Shown: positions 53,440 through 64,000 of the stretch, piece after piece
How positions within the stretch are numbered: position 1 is the stretch's first letter
Layout of the letters: every line of letters starts with the position of its first letter
Source of the DNA: Undaria pinnatifida
Taxonomy: Eukaryota; Sar; Phaeophyceae; Laminariales; Alariaceae
DNA: 64,000 nt
Direction of reading: 5' to 3'
NCBI GenBank assembly: GCA_012845835.1
Contig: JABAKD010000028.1
Location: 4,585,090-4,649,089, forward strand
Notes under the pieces: generated by a model
Told to the model about the DNA's origin: nothing
Databases searched by the model: none
The model's input: the letters and a program-made list of their open reading frames with translations, nothing else
Program-made: the position numbers and the translations under genes

Positions 53440-55915
53440 TCAACTGGCCACAGCCGCCCCTCGAGATTCGTCTACGTTACGTTGGATTCCCCGAGGAAAC
53501 GCACTGGCGATATGAACTTGCAAGCACCAAGAGCCTCGTACGGCTCCCGTCGAAGTCGTGTAGCGCGCCGGGGAAAGAGAAAGTTTAATCGGTCCCGGGT
53601 TGTCCAGAAATCGGACCAGGTATACCCCGTCCTCTAGTGCTAACGCTGAGGTTTGCAAGCCACCATAACCCATCGTCTCCCTTGTACCAAACGTGGGCCC
53701 CCTTAGGAAGTACTGTGTCGTGGTAGCAACGGAGACAATCGGCGCGGGGAACACAGGCGTAGCTCGGCGCTAGGAAACGTTACCCGTTGTTGCGGGAGAG
53801 CTCGCGCTGTGCCGCCCCGATCCGCATTCGGCGGTAGAGGCGGTTGGTTTGGCGGTGCTGATCCGGGGTTCCGGCCCAATAACGCAATATGTGGGAGCGG
53901 GAGATGTGGAGGTCCATTTCCCGCTCCCAGGAAGGTTTCGGAGAATCCCGCCCAATGCGTCTTGTATAGCACCGCGATGACGCCACCTCGCCCCCGTACC
54001 GACTGATTTGACCAGCGATCTGCTCCACCTCCAGCCGTTGGGGGGGAGTCGAAACGTCGTCTTGAGTGACGTGGTACGGCGGGGACTTCTTGGAAAAATT
54101 GTTGAGCACGTACTGCGTCAGCCCCGCCGGTAGGTATTTGGGCACGTCCCCGCTGTCGTTGGGTTCGGCACAGAGTTTGCAGCGCTCGATGGCCACACGC
54201 CGACGAGCGTCCGAACCGGGCAGGTCGGAAGGGGGATCTAAATAGACGAGGTTGCTCCCGAGCGGCGAACCGTCCGGGGTCTCGGCGGCGGAGCAGGGAC
54301 CGACGGCCAGGATCTTGTACGGGTCCGTCCAATTAAGCGCGAGTTTGGCCTTGAGTGCATTGGCGTCGGTGTTCGCCTTCACACCCCGGCGGATGGTAGA
54401 GGCTGAATTGTATACCCATGCCCAACCACCCACAGCGAAGTAAGGTGTTCGGCGCAGCGCATCGGCGAGGGCGGAGTTTCTGCGGCTAACACAGGAAACG
54501 GTGAGGGCGTGGTGTGCGCGGACAATGTCGTTCGCGCGCTATTGCCGGTCGGTGGCCAAGTCGCAATTGGCCAGGTGGTCACAGGTCAGACTCTGGTGTC
54601 CCACGACACCAGCGCGGTCGAAAACCGTCAGAGGGAGCCGTGGGAGTCTGCCCATGTGGACGTCGTTGGGCGCCAGACCCGTCGCCGCGCTGACGGAATT
54701 GTTGTAAGCGAATTCTACGTGAGGCAGATGCAAGTCCCAAACGTCTTGTCGCTCGTTGACGACCATTTGCCAGCATTTGGGCCATAGTGTGGTTTACCCG
54801 CTCAACGCCCTCGTTGCAGTTAGGATGATAGGAGCTTGTAGCAAGCTCGTGCACACCCAACAGCTGATATACAGCTTGTGAAAGCTTGGAGCAGAACTGC
54901 AGTCCGTTGTACGAGAGTATGATGCGCGGGCACCCCCACAAGGGGATGTATTGGTTCACCAGGATATTGGCTGTACTCTCCGTGGTGAACTCAGCGGCAG
55001 TGACGGGGAACATGTCGGCCCGACGACTGAAGCGATCGGTGAACAGCAGGATGTAGGTGATGCCTCATGGTGTGACCGGAAGGGGGCCCAAGTAGTCAAC
55101 ACTGACACGAGGACCTTCCGGCAGAGGCATTGTGATGATGGGCCAGCGGACAGTCAGCCGTGGGGTTTTCCGCGCTTGTCACTTCAAGCAGTGGCGAAGC
55201 CACCACCGGGTGCACACAATCATGCCAATCCACCAATAAAAACGCTCCAGCATGCGACGTGCGCGTGGTGCCAAGGTGACAAGAGGCCGTCGAGTGACAA
55301 GCTTGCATGGTTCAAGGGCGCATGAGCAGGGGAATGTAGATGCGAACTGGCTCGTCGTTTAGCAGGAAATCAACTCGACCCACAGAGTTGGGTTAGTGTC
55401 GGGTTACGGACGAGTAGGACGATGTCGTCGTCGGTTGTATGTAGTCGACCCTTACCCGCCAGCTCCTTGATGCCTGAGAGGGATGGACGCTTGTGCAAGA
55501 GGCAGCACGCCAAAACTTCGGGCGGCAGGACCGATGGCCGGCCGATAGCGACGTAACGCTTCATGGCGTGGCACGTCGGCTCAGCGTGCTGCTCTCGCTT
55601 CCAATAGGCATGTGAATATCGCGCGACGGAATCAGCGAACCGCAATTCAGCAGCGTCCGACCTTGTAGGTGCAGCCGGCGTGTCGCCAGGAGAAGGCGTG
55701 AGCCGTAAGAGAGGAGTTCCCATATAAGCTCTGCGTGGTCGCGGTCGGACGGTAGTGGCACCGTGCGGACCGGCGCGTCGGCAAGAGCAGGGGGGGTTGC
55801 GGCGGTCAACGGGGTCGGCCGCGGCCCTGGGACTCGCGGCAGGGTTGTGCCTCGTCTGGAAGATGGTCGAGGGGCCCCGCCGGGCCCGAATCCATAATCT
55901 ACAGCGGGGGTGCAT
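53440..55915 (-). pseudogene. Ty3/gypsy pol, C-terminal half: integrase and long tail
   Basis: Coding order: RNase H-integrase linker (KRYVAIGRPSVLPPEVLACC; GKGRLHTTDDDIVLLVRNP), zinc-binding region (MQACHSTASCHLGTTRTS then RFYWWIGMIVCTRWWLRHCL), then core integrase with the first Asp in VSVDYLGPLPVTP, the second site changed (ILSYNGLQF where IL.DNG is usual) and the Glu in GVERVNHTMAQ. Next come WDLHLPHVEFAYNNSV and a long C-terminal tail (GGWAWVYNSAS, TDPYKILAVGP, LPAGLTQYVLNNFSKK, YLVRFLDNPGP). Frames change several times. Loss of the catalytic Asp plus shifts show it is inactive. No reverse transcriptase upstream. Confidence 0.88.
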
Positions 55916-56829
55916 TACCCGTGCGTTGCTGTCACTGTTCGTCGGCGCGTCGTCGACGACGGAGGGTCTGGAGTGCCAAGCAAGGCGGAGACGGACACAG
56001 TCGAACCGGTGGTCGCGGCGGGGGCCGTCTCCTGTGTGGAACTCCGGGATAGAGGAGTCGGCTGTGCGATAGGCGTCGCTGCAGCCAGGGCTTCAGCGGA
56101 GTCCCACTAATAACCTTAACATCTTTACAATAAACCACCATTTCTATACCCATCGACGTCCAGCAACACTCGGAGTCTGAGGCAATTCTTCAGACCCAAG
56201 AGAGAAAAAGAAAAAAAACAGTTGTAGGCACCCTGGTATAAGATAGCGATACAAAAGGGGTGAAATATTGCATGAATGTTTTTTTTGTCACGATCGGGAC
56301 ACAATGCAGAAGATGTGCTTAGGATTCTTCGTGCAGACAAGCACTACTAGCTAGTCTAGATGTTATGCAGCGAGCCTGCAACACGTTTGTATGACGTCGA
56401 CAGTATTGCAATGCGGTATCATGCTACATGGGAAAATATGTGGATACCAAAAAGCCTTCTCGCCAAAAGGCACAAAAGTGCCGGGCGGCTTCCTTTTTGC
56501 GTCAAGCGGGCGTTTCACCCATAAATACTCGCAACAGCCACCGCGGAAACGGGTATATCTGGCGCATAATCAGCGGTCGCCGTGATGCATTGAGATCGAG
56601 GTAATTGACCCAATCAGAGCTGTTGTTTCTGGCAAAAACCAAGCGCACATGCGAGAAGACGACGTCCTCTCTCATCCAGCCGACCCGTGGGACCCCGAGT
56701 ATATCTACCAAAAAGGACGCATACACGCGGTGCACTAGTGTAGAGCGTGTAGGAAATGCGGGGAGTAGTACGAGTACCGTAACACGATGTGCGCGGGTGC
56801 TTGAGCCACTCATACGTTAGGCTCGTGTC
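55916..56829. other. No recognised gene
   Basis: 55916-56100 (minus) is open with Ala/Thr/Ser-rich codons and probably belongs to the gypsy linker. The rest has only short frames; a 103-codon minus frame at 56502-56813 has no recognisable motif. Confidence 0.35.
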
Positions 56830-57430
56830 TTATCGACGCCTTCTTGTCCCAAAACAAGAAAAAAAAAATGTTTGAGGAAATTTGTACCGAAATGGGGACG
56901 CGTGCCGTCAAAGAATTGGAATTTAAACACGAAAATATAAATATTGAACCTTCAAGTTCCTTTTTTCTGACGTTTAGTTGGAAGCCAAGCTTATAAGCTT
57001 TGGCAGCTCTAGCAGGATCAGTAGGGCATTCTTGTCGAGACCTTCTTGTCCCGAAAACAAACAAAACAGGAAATACTTTGGAAGCCTGTATCGAAATCCG
57101 GACGCGTTCTGTCACAAAGTTGGAATTCGAACATGGTTGGAAGGATGAACCCTCCAAATTTCTTTTTTTTTCTGGCATTTACGTGGAAACCGTGCTTATT
57201 ACAAGAGCTTTGGCAGGGCTAACTCCTTAGTAAGCTCATTCTTACCGAAGTATTTTTTTTTTTTCCCCCAAAACAATATATACAGGAAATATTTCGGAAA
57301 TCTATATTGAAACACAGACGAGCTCTTGTCATAAAATTGAAAATTGAACACGGAAGAGAATAAACCTCAAAATTCCCTTTTTTTCTGACGTTTATTAATA
57401 ATTGGAAACCAAGCTTAGTAGCTCCGGAAG
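56830..57430. repeat. Three tandem ~200-bp satellite-like units
   Basis: Units start near 56838, 57041 and 57241 and share CTTCTTGTCCC, GGAAATA.TT, GAAATCCGGACGCGT-type, GTTGGAATT.GAACA, TTTTTTTCTGACGTTTA, TTGGAAACCAAGCTTA and AGCTTTGGCAG. Divergence is moderate, so the array is old. Non-coding. Confidence 0.8.
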
Positions 57431-58262
57431 TTCTTTGCGATGTTCGAAAAAGGTTGTCTTCGTTTGTTTGAAGAAAAACGCGTGCTACGATAAAGGTGCC
57501 TTGCCCCACTTGTTTTTTCTTAATACTACCCCTCAATGTGGGAGCTTAAGACACTCCCAAAAAAAAATGATTTTGGTGGAAAAAATAAAACTGCTACCGG
57601 GTACAAGAAGAAAAAAAAATCCCATTGCCTATTAATAGGTACACATGACTCATGCAGAAAAAATGGCCTATTCGGTATTTATTTTCCGACGATAGTACTA
57701 GTAGGTTAAGGAGCACCGTCATTCAGAAACCATTTTCGCCAAAAAAAGGTATACCTCTATCGTAACATGCGTCAAGAATGCTCCTTCCATGGGAAATCCG
57801 GATCCATCCCCTCCCACCGCAAGCGGCGTGCGTGGTGTGGCTGATGCGGTAGCAGTAACTTACGGTCGTTTTCTTTCCTCTGAAATCTCAAGGCGTTACT
57901 AAGGTAAAAGGATTGTGTCACAGAGCCTATATATGGTAAGAGTCTACGGGGGACCTCTCAATCGCCGCCCCCGATTCTAGACAAATGCAGTGGAAAACCC
58001 TGCGCCTGCCAGCTTGCATGCCATGGGTTCCTTGATAATGGTTAGTATGCAAAATAGTTTCGGCTTTTAGGGTCCCCTTCATCTTTTCTTTGCAGTTTGT
58101 ACTAACTTACTCTGGCCGTGCGGCCGAGGCAACCAGTACTGATTACATCGCCAGACCTACAACGCCCGTCTCGCCCAACCCCTGCATCCGTCGGCAGACT
58201 CCCCACTGCCTATCCCCTACACTTGCGCTATCATGTATCCCACATCCGATTGTTATTGGTGA
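57431..58262. other. No recognised feature
   Basis: Mixed sequence with A runs. AAACCATTTTCGCC .. ACCTCTATCGTA at about 57730 weakly resembles the reverse of 50735-50800. No gene. Confidence 0.35.
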
Positions 58263-58263
58263 T

Positions 58264-58370
58264 ATAATACTCGGGTGTATACCCGATACTCGGGTACGTA
58301 ACCGATATTCGGGTGTGTACTCGATACTCGGGTACGTACCCGATATTCGGGTGTGTACCTGGGTACTCGC
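58264..58370. repeat. CGGGT-rich dyad minisatellite
   Basis: Alternating GATACTCGGGTACGTACCC and GATATTCGGGTGTGTAC units, each with internal dyad symmetry. The CGGGTAC/GTACCCG words also dominate the arm ends of the foldback element at 4080-5440. Confidence 0.75.
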
Positions 58371-59364
58371 AGAGTTGTTTTTTTTTTTCTTATTCACAAT
58401 CTACTTCCCAGCCTCTGGACAAGCCGTGGTCACAGGTGTCGTCCCTTCTTTCCCCCGGCTCTTGCCTTCAATTTTCGTCGCGCATAGGGTTCAGCAATCC
58501 CACCGCTCCTCGATTTTTCGTCGAGTGTATACCCGACTGAGCACATCCATGCAATATACCTGGTAGCTACTAAAAGCTATCATATTGCCCGCTATTCATG
58601 CAATTAGTCACGACATGATCGTTATCACACTCCTCCCTTACAGTACGGAACACCAAATAAGAAACAGAACTACTGACCCCGGCTGGTTTCGTATTTGGAA
58701 TAGGCTGCGTTCTACGCTAACTTCAGGACAACGTCTCCCGGGTTTCTTACATTCCTGCAAAGATCAGCCTCCTTTTCTTGATACCCTGCTGCTTAATATA
58801 TTATAGGTGCATTGTGCTGTATTAGACCACACACCATGGTGTATGTACGTATTGGCCTCAGTAGAGGACTGCGACGAATCCACGCCCACCCCCACATAAA
58901 CACCTCGCCTCTAATCCCCTGCTCCCAGATATAGTGAAACATAGCATACCCCAGGGGAGACCAATACATTTAGTACTTGTCCCTTTATAGCGGCGGTATA
59001 TAATAGTTGTCCCTCTACGGCGGCGGTACGTGCCAGCCGGAAATACCGGAACTATAGCGACAACCAGCGCTACCCCTCATGCTGCCACTACTGGTTGTTC
59101 CCATCAATGCAAGTAATTTCGAAGGCATCCGAAAGAGAACCGGCACTACTACTCAACCGGTGCTACTATCAAGAGGGACCAATACTGCTGCTCTATAAGT
59201 TTGCACTTGCATTGGGCACAAGTCAATGCTACTTGTTCAAAATTTCCCACAAAATATAACGTCTCCGCCAAAATTTAGCAGCAACCAACAACCAACCAAT
59301 GTCGTATCCAATGATGAGAGCTCTCTCCTCGCAACCCGGGACCCCTGACACGCGGCTCCCGAGG
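58371..59364. other. No recognised feature
   Basis: Short frames only. A duplicated TTGTCCCT.TA..GCGGCGGTA word pair occurs at 58977-59030. Confidence 0.35.
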
Positions 59365-59735
59365 GCAACGGGCATACTCATGCCCCTGGTTAACTATTTA
59401 CCGCACACCCGTACGTCCTGACATCCGTACGTTATGACACCTGCACGTCCCCACACCCGTGCGTCATGGGTATATTCGCGTCCCCGGATAAGTATTTACC
59501 GTATACCCGTACGCCATGAGACCCGTTTATCATGGGTACACTCGTGTCCCCAGATATCTACTTACGGCAGACCCGTACGTCATGGCGTATACTCGTGCCA
59601 CCGGCTCTCTACTTTCGTACACCGGTACGTAATGTGAAACGTCCCGAGGTAACTAGTCCCCGTACACTCGTACGTCCTGGCACCCGTACGTCGTGACCCC
59701 CATACGTCGTGACACATGTGCGTCGTGATTCCTGA
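59365..59735. repeat. ACCCGTACGTCATG tandem repeat array
   Basis: Degenerate units of about 60-75 bases combining GTATACTCGTGTCCCCGG, TACTTACCG and ACCCGTACGTCATG, with the last word also repeated on its own at a 17-20 base spacing (59670-59730). TACGTA palindromes recur. Non-coding. Confidence 0.75.
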
Positions 59736-62693
59736 ACGGGTTCGCAACAGCAACAACAATGAAGGCATTATGTAAAGAAATTGCACCTAGGCCAAACTGA
59801 GGTCAGTGCATGGCGATTTAAACATCAAACAGAGGGAAGGCCACACGCAAGCAAGCAAGCAAAAGCAGGGTACACCGCCGCCGAGGTAACCTGTGACCCT
59901 ATTACGCGCGACACGCGCCAGCAAAGAAAAAAATGTATGTCAATACCGTCATAAAACCCATAGAAAAGCACTGCCACTGCAGCGATCAACTACTATGTTG
60001 TCGCCTCTTAGGAATAAGGTGTGGGTCATGCGGTACCATCACAGCACGCAAGATAACTGCCGCGGCAAAAACTACTGCCGCCCCTCTCAGTGCTAAAGCG
60101 GCCCGTACACGTAGTACCACAGCCCAAAAAATGTAGCACAAAAATGGCACCGAACCCAGGTAAACACTACGGGCATCAGACATTTAGATACCTGTTGCCG
60201 GCTGTGAAACCCGCTCCTCAAAGAGAAAAAAAAGGCAACATCAACCCACTATCTGTGAAAGTGTTGCCTTCTGAGCTAACTATCGGCGGGGGGGGGGGGA
60301 ATGGATCGATGACCAAGGCCAGGGCACTTGTGATTCATACCACCACCGCTCGTGTTTTTGGGTATAGCTGTTGCTGTGCAAGGCGTTTTGCTGGCCGCTT
60401 CTCGACTGCGCTGCGCCGGCAAAGGAGTTCCGCGCCAGAAACAAATTGGAAGATGTGCCCCTCTTTGGCTAAGAATTTCCGCGCCGGAAAAATTAGAAGA
60501 CGCTGCCTCTATCTTAGTACGCGTGTCAGCAGCCACTACACTAGCAGGATACGACAAAAATATATATATATACATAAACTACACAGAGCCTAAGAGTCGT
60601 TTTGTTAAATCCCCCAACGCATTTGCACGATAACTCTACTACTGGGTCCATCAAACCAAAATGCAAGAACCACCACCACTAACCCTGACGCAACACAAAA
60701 GCAAGCAGCACTTTGTCGCCAACTTCAAAGTAAAGTTATGGTCAAACACACGGTCGCATACACGAAACATGACCAAGACCAAAAAAAAGGACAAGATTAC
60801 ACATACCTGGTACATAAAATCCACCTCAACATGAACCAAAGACAAAAATGCAGAAGACACGAATACAAAAGACCCCCTCCCGATAAGAAAAAGGGTTCTC
60901 GCTCACGAGAAACGACTACAGCAACGTGCTCGGGTGCTGTTGGTGGGATGACGAGTACAGCCACTCAACCAATACAGCTCTAACGCCTCAAAAAAAAAGG
61001 AGGGACAATCCTGTTTTCGAAGCAGAGGAGGCAAAATGAAACACTCTCCAAATCCTACCCACGCACCATACACATGCTGGCGAGAGCACTAGTTGGGTGC
61101 TGATGATGAGTGGTAGAATTACACCGCGCATTCCGCATAACGTATGACGCTCAAGATAAGACACCCCCTGCGGCGAGCTGCACAGACTATTATCTTCAAA
61201 AGCAGGGGGGGACAGCAACAAAACCGCAGGGGGCTGGACCACAACAAAACAGGTAGCTTTGGAAAGATCTCGTGGAGATTTTTGCCAGAGACATATCGCT
61301 CGACGTTCACATTCTTCCCGTTGTCAACAAAATCAGCTTCGCAAAACGTCCGAGGGCGTGTGTTATCTTTTGATAGCGTGTTACGGTATACGGTACGGTA
61401 TGCACTCTAAACCCTGCCCGCCGTAGAGACCTGGCGAGAGGTGAGAGCACGCTCGGGTATTGATGCAAGGAGTAGCAGGAAATGCAAACACAACGCAGGC
61501 GCACATGCAATGCACTTACAACGCACATAAAAAAGGGAAAAAACACACGTATCAGGAAGACGTTCACTCCCTACCCGCGTACACACTTGGTCGTCAAAGT
61601 TACCAAAATACCGAGCACGGACACCAAAGTGAAAACGCAACAAAACGCGCACGCACGTGCGCGCGGGACATGCAACCGCGAGAGGAGATACTCGTGCAAG
61701 GATGGTTGCATCTCTGTTGGAGACACGCTTGTGCGCCGATAAACTCCGTTCGCGCCTTCCCGAAATTAAATCCTCAGATCTCTCTACATCTGGTATCCGC
61801 CAAGAGGTTGCCACGAAACACAAAATATTCCCGGGATGAACTTTCGAGCGGACTTTCTCCAAACAAGGGGAGGCACACGCGAAAAAATCGGTGGCTTCGG
61901 AAACGAGCTAACTGAGGTAGTTCCGTAGGCGCATCGCTGGGCGTGTTGCAATCTCCCCGTTGTCGAAAAACCAGCTAGCAAAAACATTCGTCCCTCGTAG
62001 GTGTGGCATCATCTTGCGCGCCATACCATACGACGATAGACGAATGCATGCGGCCGATCACCATGCACGCCCCTTCTTTCCCGAAGGGCCATCCGCAGCT
62101 CTCTACTCGTATCAACACCAGGTATTGCAGGTATATAGCGCGGTGATTACACACAATGACTCAGCCCTTTTTACTGCCGCAAACAATATCCCTCACTATT
62201 TCCAAGTAGTTCGTCACTTAAAAGGGGGAAACCAGTTATCTCTTCCAAGGGTTAAAAACGAATTTTCGCTGAACGCCAGATTCTCTGCGTCCACCGAACT
62301 CCCACCAAACAATGCTGCTCTGCGATAGAACAGGCATCTGGAGGGGGGGGGGACGATAAACGAAATACGAATAGCTGAAAAAATCCACTCTCCGGGAGCA
62401 AATGTAAGGATCGCTTGGGCCAATGCAAATATTCCAAAAAGGTCCTTCCATTTCCGTACAGAGCGGGACATAAAGCAACGCGAAACAAACACGAATAAAC
62501 CGATCAGTCAATTGCTTGCAAATGCAAGATTGCGCGCCCCCCTCAAAGTAGTGGCCACGCGTCCCCCCCCCACCGAGACCGAGCACAGACCCCCCGCGAG
62601 ACCGAACCGCCCCGTGCCCTGGACCCCCCCCCCCCCTGCCCCCTCCCAACGGCAGAGCGGGCATCCCCCCGCGCGATGGGGGCCACCACTCGA
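59736..62693. other. ~3 kb without a recognised gene
   Basis: Several short frames on both strands but none with a recognisable domain or credible splice partners. G run at 60290 and C runs at 62564 and 62625. This may be the 3' intergenic region of the acyltransferase gene, whose stop is at 62694, plus decayed repeats. Confidence 0.4.
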
Positions 62694-63738
62694 TCATTCC
62701 CCTGCGTCTTTTTTCTCCCCAGCAGACAACGATCGCCTCGCCCACGACTCTAGGTTGCGAAATGGGGCCTCGACCAGCAAATGCAGCGCAGTAGCCCCAG
62801 CAAACGTCCCGACCACCACCCCCATGTACGTCACCGAAAGCTCCACCCAGGTCAGCGTTACAGCATTTTCTCGCCACCCGTACATGATCGTAAGCACCGA
62901 AGGGTGGGTCAGGTACGCGCAGTAGGTCAGCCTAGAGGGCGTGGTCCAAGAAGGTCGCGTCAGCACCCAGCTCACAAACCCCCCGCGCCCGCAGAAGCAA
63001 AGCCCGCACATCAGAGCCACCCCGAGCGCCCACGCCGGTCTCGAAAATGCGAGGTATAAGTGGTCCGCCCAGGGGAAGACGCGGGTTTCTGAAATGTCTT
63101 GGTAAGCCCAGTAGGAGCCGTACACCGGTATAGCTAAGAGGGCGGCAGACACTACGGCCACCATCGCAGGAGCCGCTGCCGCCGCCACCGCCGCAGTCTT
63201 ACTGCTGTACTGCGAGGGGAGGAGCCCCTCGCCGGTTACGACCCCTCCAAGACGAGTTATCGCCGCGCCGGAAGAACGACTGGCGCTGACGTCGTCGTCG
63301 CCTAAGCTAGCGGCGGCGGGGGCGACGGCGGCAGCTTCAGCGGCGGGAATGTGAGATTGCTCCCGACGTACACGGCCGCGGAATTTACTGTGCCAGGCGA
63401 AGCCGCACAGCAAGCCGATCACGTACACCGGACAGCGTGCCCAAGGAGAACCGTACGCCTCCGCCCAGCCGTTTCCGCTCCTAGCGTTAAAGAACGAAAA
63501 CCTCACATCCTCTCGGAAGCCGAGCCATAAAAAAGTGTAGCTGCAGCTCGCGGCTATGGTAAACAAAGCCACGATAACGCCGGCTCTCGGTCGCTGGTGG
63601 TACAGGGCTACCAGGGGTACCCCAGCGACGAAAAACATGGTGTCGTTGGACAGGTACCAGCTCACGCCGAGGCAGCCGCTGGAGAGCGGTGGCCAGGGGA
63701 GAACGTTGGTCAAGTAGGTAATCTCGGTCCACCAGTAC
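62694..63738 (-). CDS. Acyltransferase-3 / NRF-6-like membrane protein, 3'-terminal exon
   Basis: The exon opens after CCACGTTTAG (63739) with YWWTEITYLTNVLPWPPLSS and ends at a TGA at 62694, about 347 codons. The family is multi-pass membrane O-acyltransferases (nose resistant to fluoxetine type), which move acyl groups across or at a membrane. Diagnostic features are CLGVSWYLSNDTMFFVAG at the start (usual form C...SWYL..D.Q.F), several hydrophobic spans (LVALYH.., IVALFTIAASCSYTFLWL, CPVYVIGLLCGFAW, AMVAVVSAALLAIPVYGSYW, WALGVALMCGLCFCG), RLTYCAYLTHPSVL and a C-terminal LVEAPF.N, all in family order. An Ala-rich insert (about residues 125-190) is unusual. The N-terminal NRF and first membrane spans must lie on exons beyond the right edge. 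No stops or shifts; it looks functional. Confidence 0.88.
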
Positions 63739-64000
63739 CTAAACGTGGCAGCAAAAAAAAGCGCGGGCGAGGGCGAAAATTGTGGCGTGTGTCAATGGCA
63801 TGGCATGTCCATTTTTAACCCCAGAATGGTCTAGGTCTACGCTAACTCCACCTAGTTTGTACGCAGAAACGTGATCGCAGTCGTGAAAAGGGTTGACGCT
63901 CAGCGTCGTACATCTCCCCCTGCACCTGTAATCAGCCACAGCCACATACAATGTATGCAACACCCTTGACGGAAATGTAAGGACCGTTTACAGTTAATAT
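63739..64000 (-). other. Intron of the acyltransferase gene
   Basis: A pyrimidine-rich stretch (GCGCTTTTTTTTGCTGCC on the minus strand) precedes the acceptor at 63739-63740. No upstream exon with family motifs is visible before the window ends, so the intron probably continues outside. Confidence 0.5.

Noticed and set aside
58264-58370. Telomere-like repeat
   Set aside because: CGGGT-rich dyads do not match TTAGGG-type telomeric repeats and are only ~100 bp long and internal.
62236-62877. 213-residue minus frame downstream of the acyltransferase
   Set aside because: Overlaps the acyltransferase end in a different phase and is driven by C/G runs; no domain.

Overview
The window is eukaryotic nuclear DNA, probably from a stramenopile alga (brown-alga-like) or a close relative. 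Coding blocks are broken by phase-consistent GT-AG introns and there is no operon structure. Most of the sequence is transposable elements and simple repeats. The organism assignment is inference from remembered resemblance of the Ty3/gypsy, Ty1/copia and non-LTR fragments to stramenopile elements; no host marker gene proves it.

Layout. Bases 1-3075 (minus) hold an intron-containing gene with zinc fingers and a DEIATDQRERY motif, related to an uncharacterised transposase-derived family; six exons join in phase and run off the left edge. Then come a minisatellite, a 270-bp AAC microsatellite and a foldback element (4080-5440) with ~550-bp arms and 10-bp flanking repeats, as in Mutator-like elements. 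Bases 5556-17225 contain two diverged copies (A and B) of one multi-exon locus. Copy A carries a 930-bp tandem duplication, which doubles a symmetric exon, and an intronic miniature LTR element (TRIM). Copy B is interrupted by a 1.2-kb Tc1/mariner-type element with TA duplications and a 3-kb insertion of a repeat family here called R. R copies, built of modules carrying poly(C)/poly(G) runs, dominate 12833-24660 and recur at 27.6 kb. Non-LTR retrotransposon 3' ends lie at 19.9-20.4, 22.4-22.7 and 41.7-42.5 kb.

From 28.2 to 31.0 kb (minus) lies a tyrosine-recombinase element with a broken gag-like frame and no visible reverse transcriptase. At 31577-31791 is a compact multi-hairpin element with a poly(A) tail on the minus strand. 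Two arrays of a GGGCCGGGCC minisatellite lie at 26.1 and 33.5 kb. A tandemly duplicated unrecognised exon lies at 34.4-35.6 kb, and a decayed Ty1/copia element at 37.7-40.4 kb is split by a MITE. Very G-rich tracts fill 40.9-41.7 and 42.5-43.1 kb. Two decayed Ty3/gypsy elements (minus) lie at 44.5-46.5 kb (large internal deletion) and 53.4-56 kb (integrase half).

The right third (56.1-62.7 kb) has tandem repeats and no recognised genes. The last 1.3 kb holds the one clear host gene, the 3'-terminal exon of a membrane acyltransferase-3 / NRF-6-like protein (minus) that continues past the right edge. The genes do not form a pathway. The main story is nested insertion, for which paralogous uninterrupted sites inside the window give direct evidence.
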